Source of the DNA: Candidatus Omnitrophota bacterium
GTDB taxonomy: Bacteria > Omnitrophota > Koll11 > Zapsychrales > Fredricksoniimonadaceae
DNA: 23,032 nt
NCBI GenBank assembly: GCA_015233705.1
Contig: JADFXE010000012.1
Coordinates: 1 to 23,032, forward strand
Direction: 5' to 3'
A program made the translations under genes and the position numbers. A model generated the notes under the pieces. That model saw nothing but the letters and a program-made list of their open reading frames with translations, did no database searches and was not told the DNA's origin. Every line of letters begins with the position of its first letter. The first letter of the stretch is position 1. Shown here piece by piece: positions 22,281 through 23,032 of this stretch.

Positions 22281-22877
22281 TCACTTTGTTAATGACTCAA
22301 CGACCTCGTCGATAAGGCCGTACTCTTTCGCCTCTTGCGCTGACATGAAGAAATCCCGGTCCGAATCCTTGACGACTTTCTCTACCGGCTGCTTGGAATG
22401 CTTTGCCATTATCTGGGTCAGGTTCTCCTTCATGCGGAGGATCTCCTTGGCCTGGATATGGATATCGCTGGCCGTTCCCTCGGCCCCACCCCAGGGCTTG
22501 TGGATCATGATGCGGGCATTGGGCAGAGCAAACCTTTTTCCCGTTGATCCCGCCGTCAGGAGGACAGCGCCCATGCTGGCCGCCTGGCCGATACAATAAG
22601 TGGAAACCTTGGGTTTAATGAACTGCATCGTGTCATAAATGGCCAGACCGGCCGTGACCGAACCCCCCGGTGAATTGATGTAAAGGCAAATATCTTTCTC
22701 CGGATCCTCATACTGCAGGAACATGAGCTGCGCCACGATCAGGTTGGCCACGTTATCGTCGATGGCGGAGCCCAGAAAGATAATGCGGTCCTTAAGCAGT
22801 CTCGAATAGATATCATACGAGCGCTCCGCGTGCCCCGTGCTTTCAACGACCATGGGGATCAGAACATTCTTAGCCAT
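22281..22877 (-). CDS. clpP: ATP-dependent Clp protease proteolytic subunit
   Basis: ClpP forms the two-ring proteolytic chamber that works with ClpX or ClpA in protein quality control. The protein has 198 residues from the ATG at 22877, the normal length. The catalytic triad is visible: S101 ([11 protein letters not shown]), H126 (MIHKPWGG) and D175 ([10 protein letters not shown]). The MIHQPLGG of most ClpPs reads MIHKPWGG here. GGAGGAGG lies six bases before the start. The open frame extends upstream to 22967, but those codons belong to the overlapping upstream gene in another frame. clpX, a common downstream partner, is replaced by the aminotransferase gene. Confidence 0.97.
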   Translation of the reverse strand: MAKNVLIPMVVESTGHAERSYDIYSRLLKDRIIFLGSAIDDNVANLIVAQLMFLQYEDPEKDICLYINSPGGSVTAGLAIYDTMQFIKPKVSTYCIGQAASMGAVLLTAGSTGKRFALPNARIMIHKPWGGAEGTASDIHIQAKEILRMKENLTQIMAKHSKQPVEKVVKDSDRDFFMSAQEAKEYGLIDEVVESLTK

Positions 22878-23032
22878 TTTTCGCCTCCTCCCATTTAGCT
22901 TCCTTGAATAAAAGTTCCATGACCTTGACCGAAAGGTTTTCGCCTTCGCCGGCCGTGATCTTCTCAAGCTCGGCGATTTTGTTCAGGACCAAAAAGATCC
23001 TGACATCCTTTTCCGCTGCTTCTTTGAGCTGT
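22870..23032 (-). CDS. tig: Probable trigger factor, C-terminal end
   Basis: The last 53 codons of a gene that enters from the right edge; the stop (22872-22870) lies within the first codons of clpP, so the genes overlap by eight bases. The visible part is charged and helical: [20 protein letters not shown] followed by [20 protein letters not shown] and a short tail. This resembles the C-terminal chaperone arms of trigger factor (the typical E-K-R-V-K-x-x-L-V-L-x-K-I-A-E-x-E pattern), and tig-clpP is a classical gene pair. Trigger factor binds nascent chains at the ribosome exit. The fragment is too short for certainty. Confidence 0.75.
   Translation of the reverse strand, partial: QLKEAAEKDVRIFLVLNKIAELEKITAGEGENLSVKVMELLFKEAKWEEAKNG

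Noticed and set aside
22878..22967. N-terminal extension of clpP
   Set aside because: It is Arg/Lys-rich, lies in the wrong frame over the trigger-factor end, and a near-perfect Shine-Dalgarno precedes 22877.
1..23032. tRNA, rRNA, riboswitch, mobile element or phage genes
   Set aside because: Reading both strands I found no cloverleaf, rRNA core sequence, transposase, integrase or terminal inverted repeats; a covariance-model scan would be needed to exclude small RNAs.

Overview
The window is a dense bacterial chromosomal segment. Nearly all genes lie on the minus strand, most neighbours are separated by fewer than about 50 bases, and many overlap at stop/start codons. I see no rRNA or tRNA gene, CRISPR array, insertion sequence or phage gene. 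An OmpA/MotB-type lipoprotein, RseP, CdsA and UppS point to a diderm (Gram-negative type) cell. The gene order uppS-cdsA-dxr-rseP-[secretion ATPase]-proS-rimP-nusA-infB-trpS-scpA-ruvB-spoIID, with a short ProRS lacking the editing insertion, best fits my recollection of Omnitrophota (PVC superphylum). That placement is inference from gene content and was not tested by any search.

Left end (1-1851). Two outward-facing units share a roughly 220-base AT-rich control region. Leftward lie a small unknown protein and the start of a secreted beta-propeller (BNR/Asp-box) protein that runs off the edge. Rightward lie an XRE-cupin regulator and, overlapping it by one base, a degenerate response-regulator receiver that lacks the phospho-acceptor aspartate. 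Both promoters look good by eye and carry inverted repeats. This is the least ordinary part of the window.

Centre (1848-16251, minus strand). A 13-gene run reads from uppS down to a SpoIID/LytB-like protein. It combines envelope lipid synthesis (uppS, cdsA), isoprenoid synthesis (dxr), site-2 proteolysis (rseP), a CpaF/TadA-type ATPase, translation and transcription factors (proS, rimP, nusA, infB, trpS), chromosome organisation (scpA), Holliday junction migration (ruvB) and cell-wall modification (spoIID-like). Its last gene meets the receiver gene end to end, and the two share a CTAG that supplies both stop codons.

Right part (16262-23032, minus strand). From the right edge the order is: the tail of a probable trigger factor, clpP, a class V aminotransferase, serA, a six-helix membrane protein of unknown role, purA, an OmpA-type lipoprotein and a membrane-anchored coiled-coil protein, ending at a GC-rich hairpin with a T-tract. 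The aminotransferase-serA pair probably supplies serine synthesis. The lipoprotein and coiled-coil protein look like a small envelope module with its own promoter.

Most of the window is conserved housekeeping sequence. I do not see a clear new multi-gene system. The best candidates for something undescribed are the XRE-cupin/pseudo-receiver unit with its divergent secreted-propeller operon, and the NPC-motif membrane protein between serA and purA.
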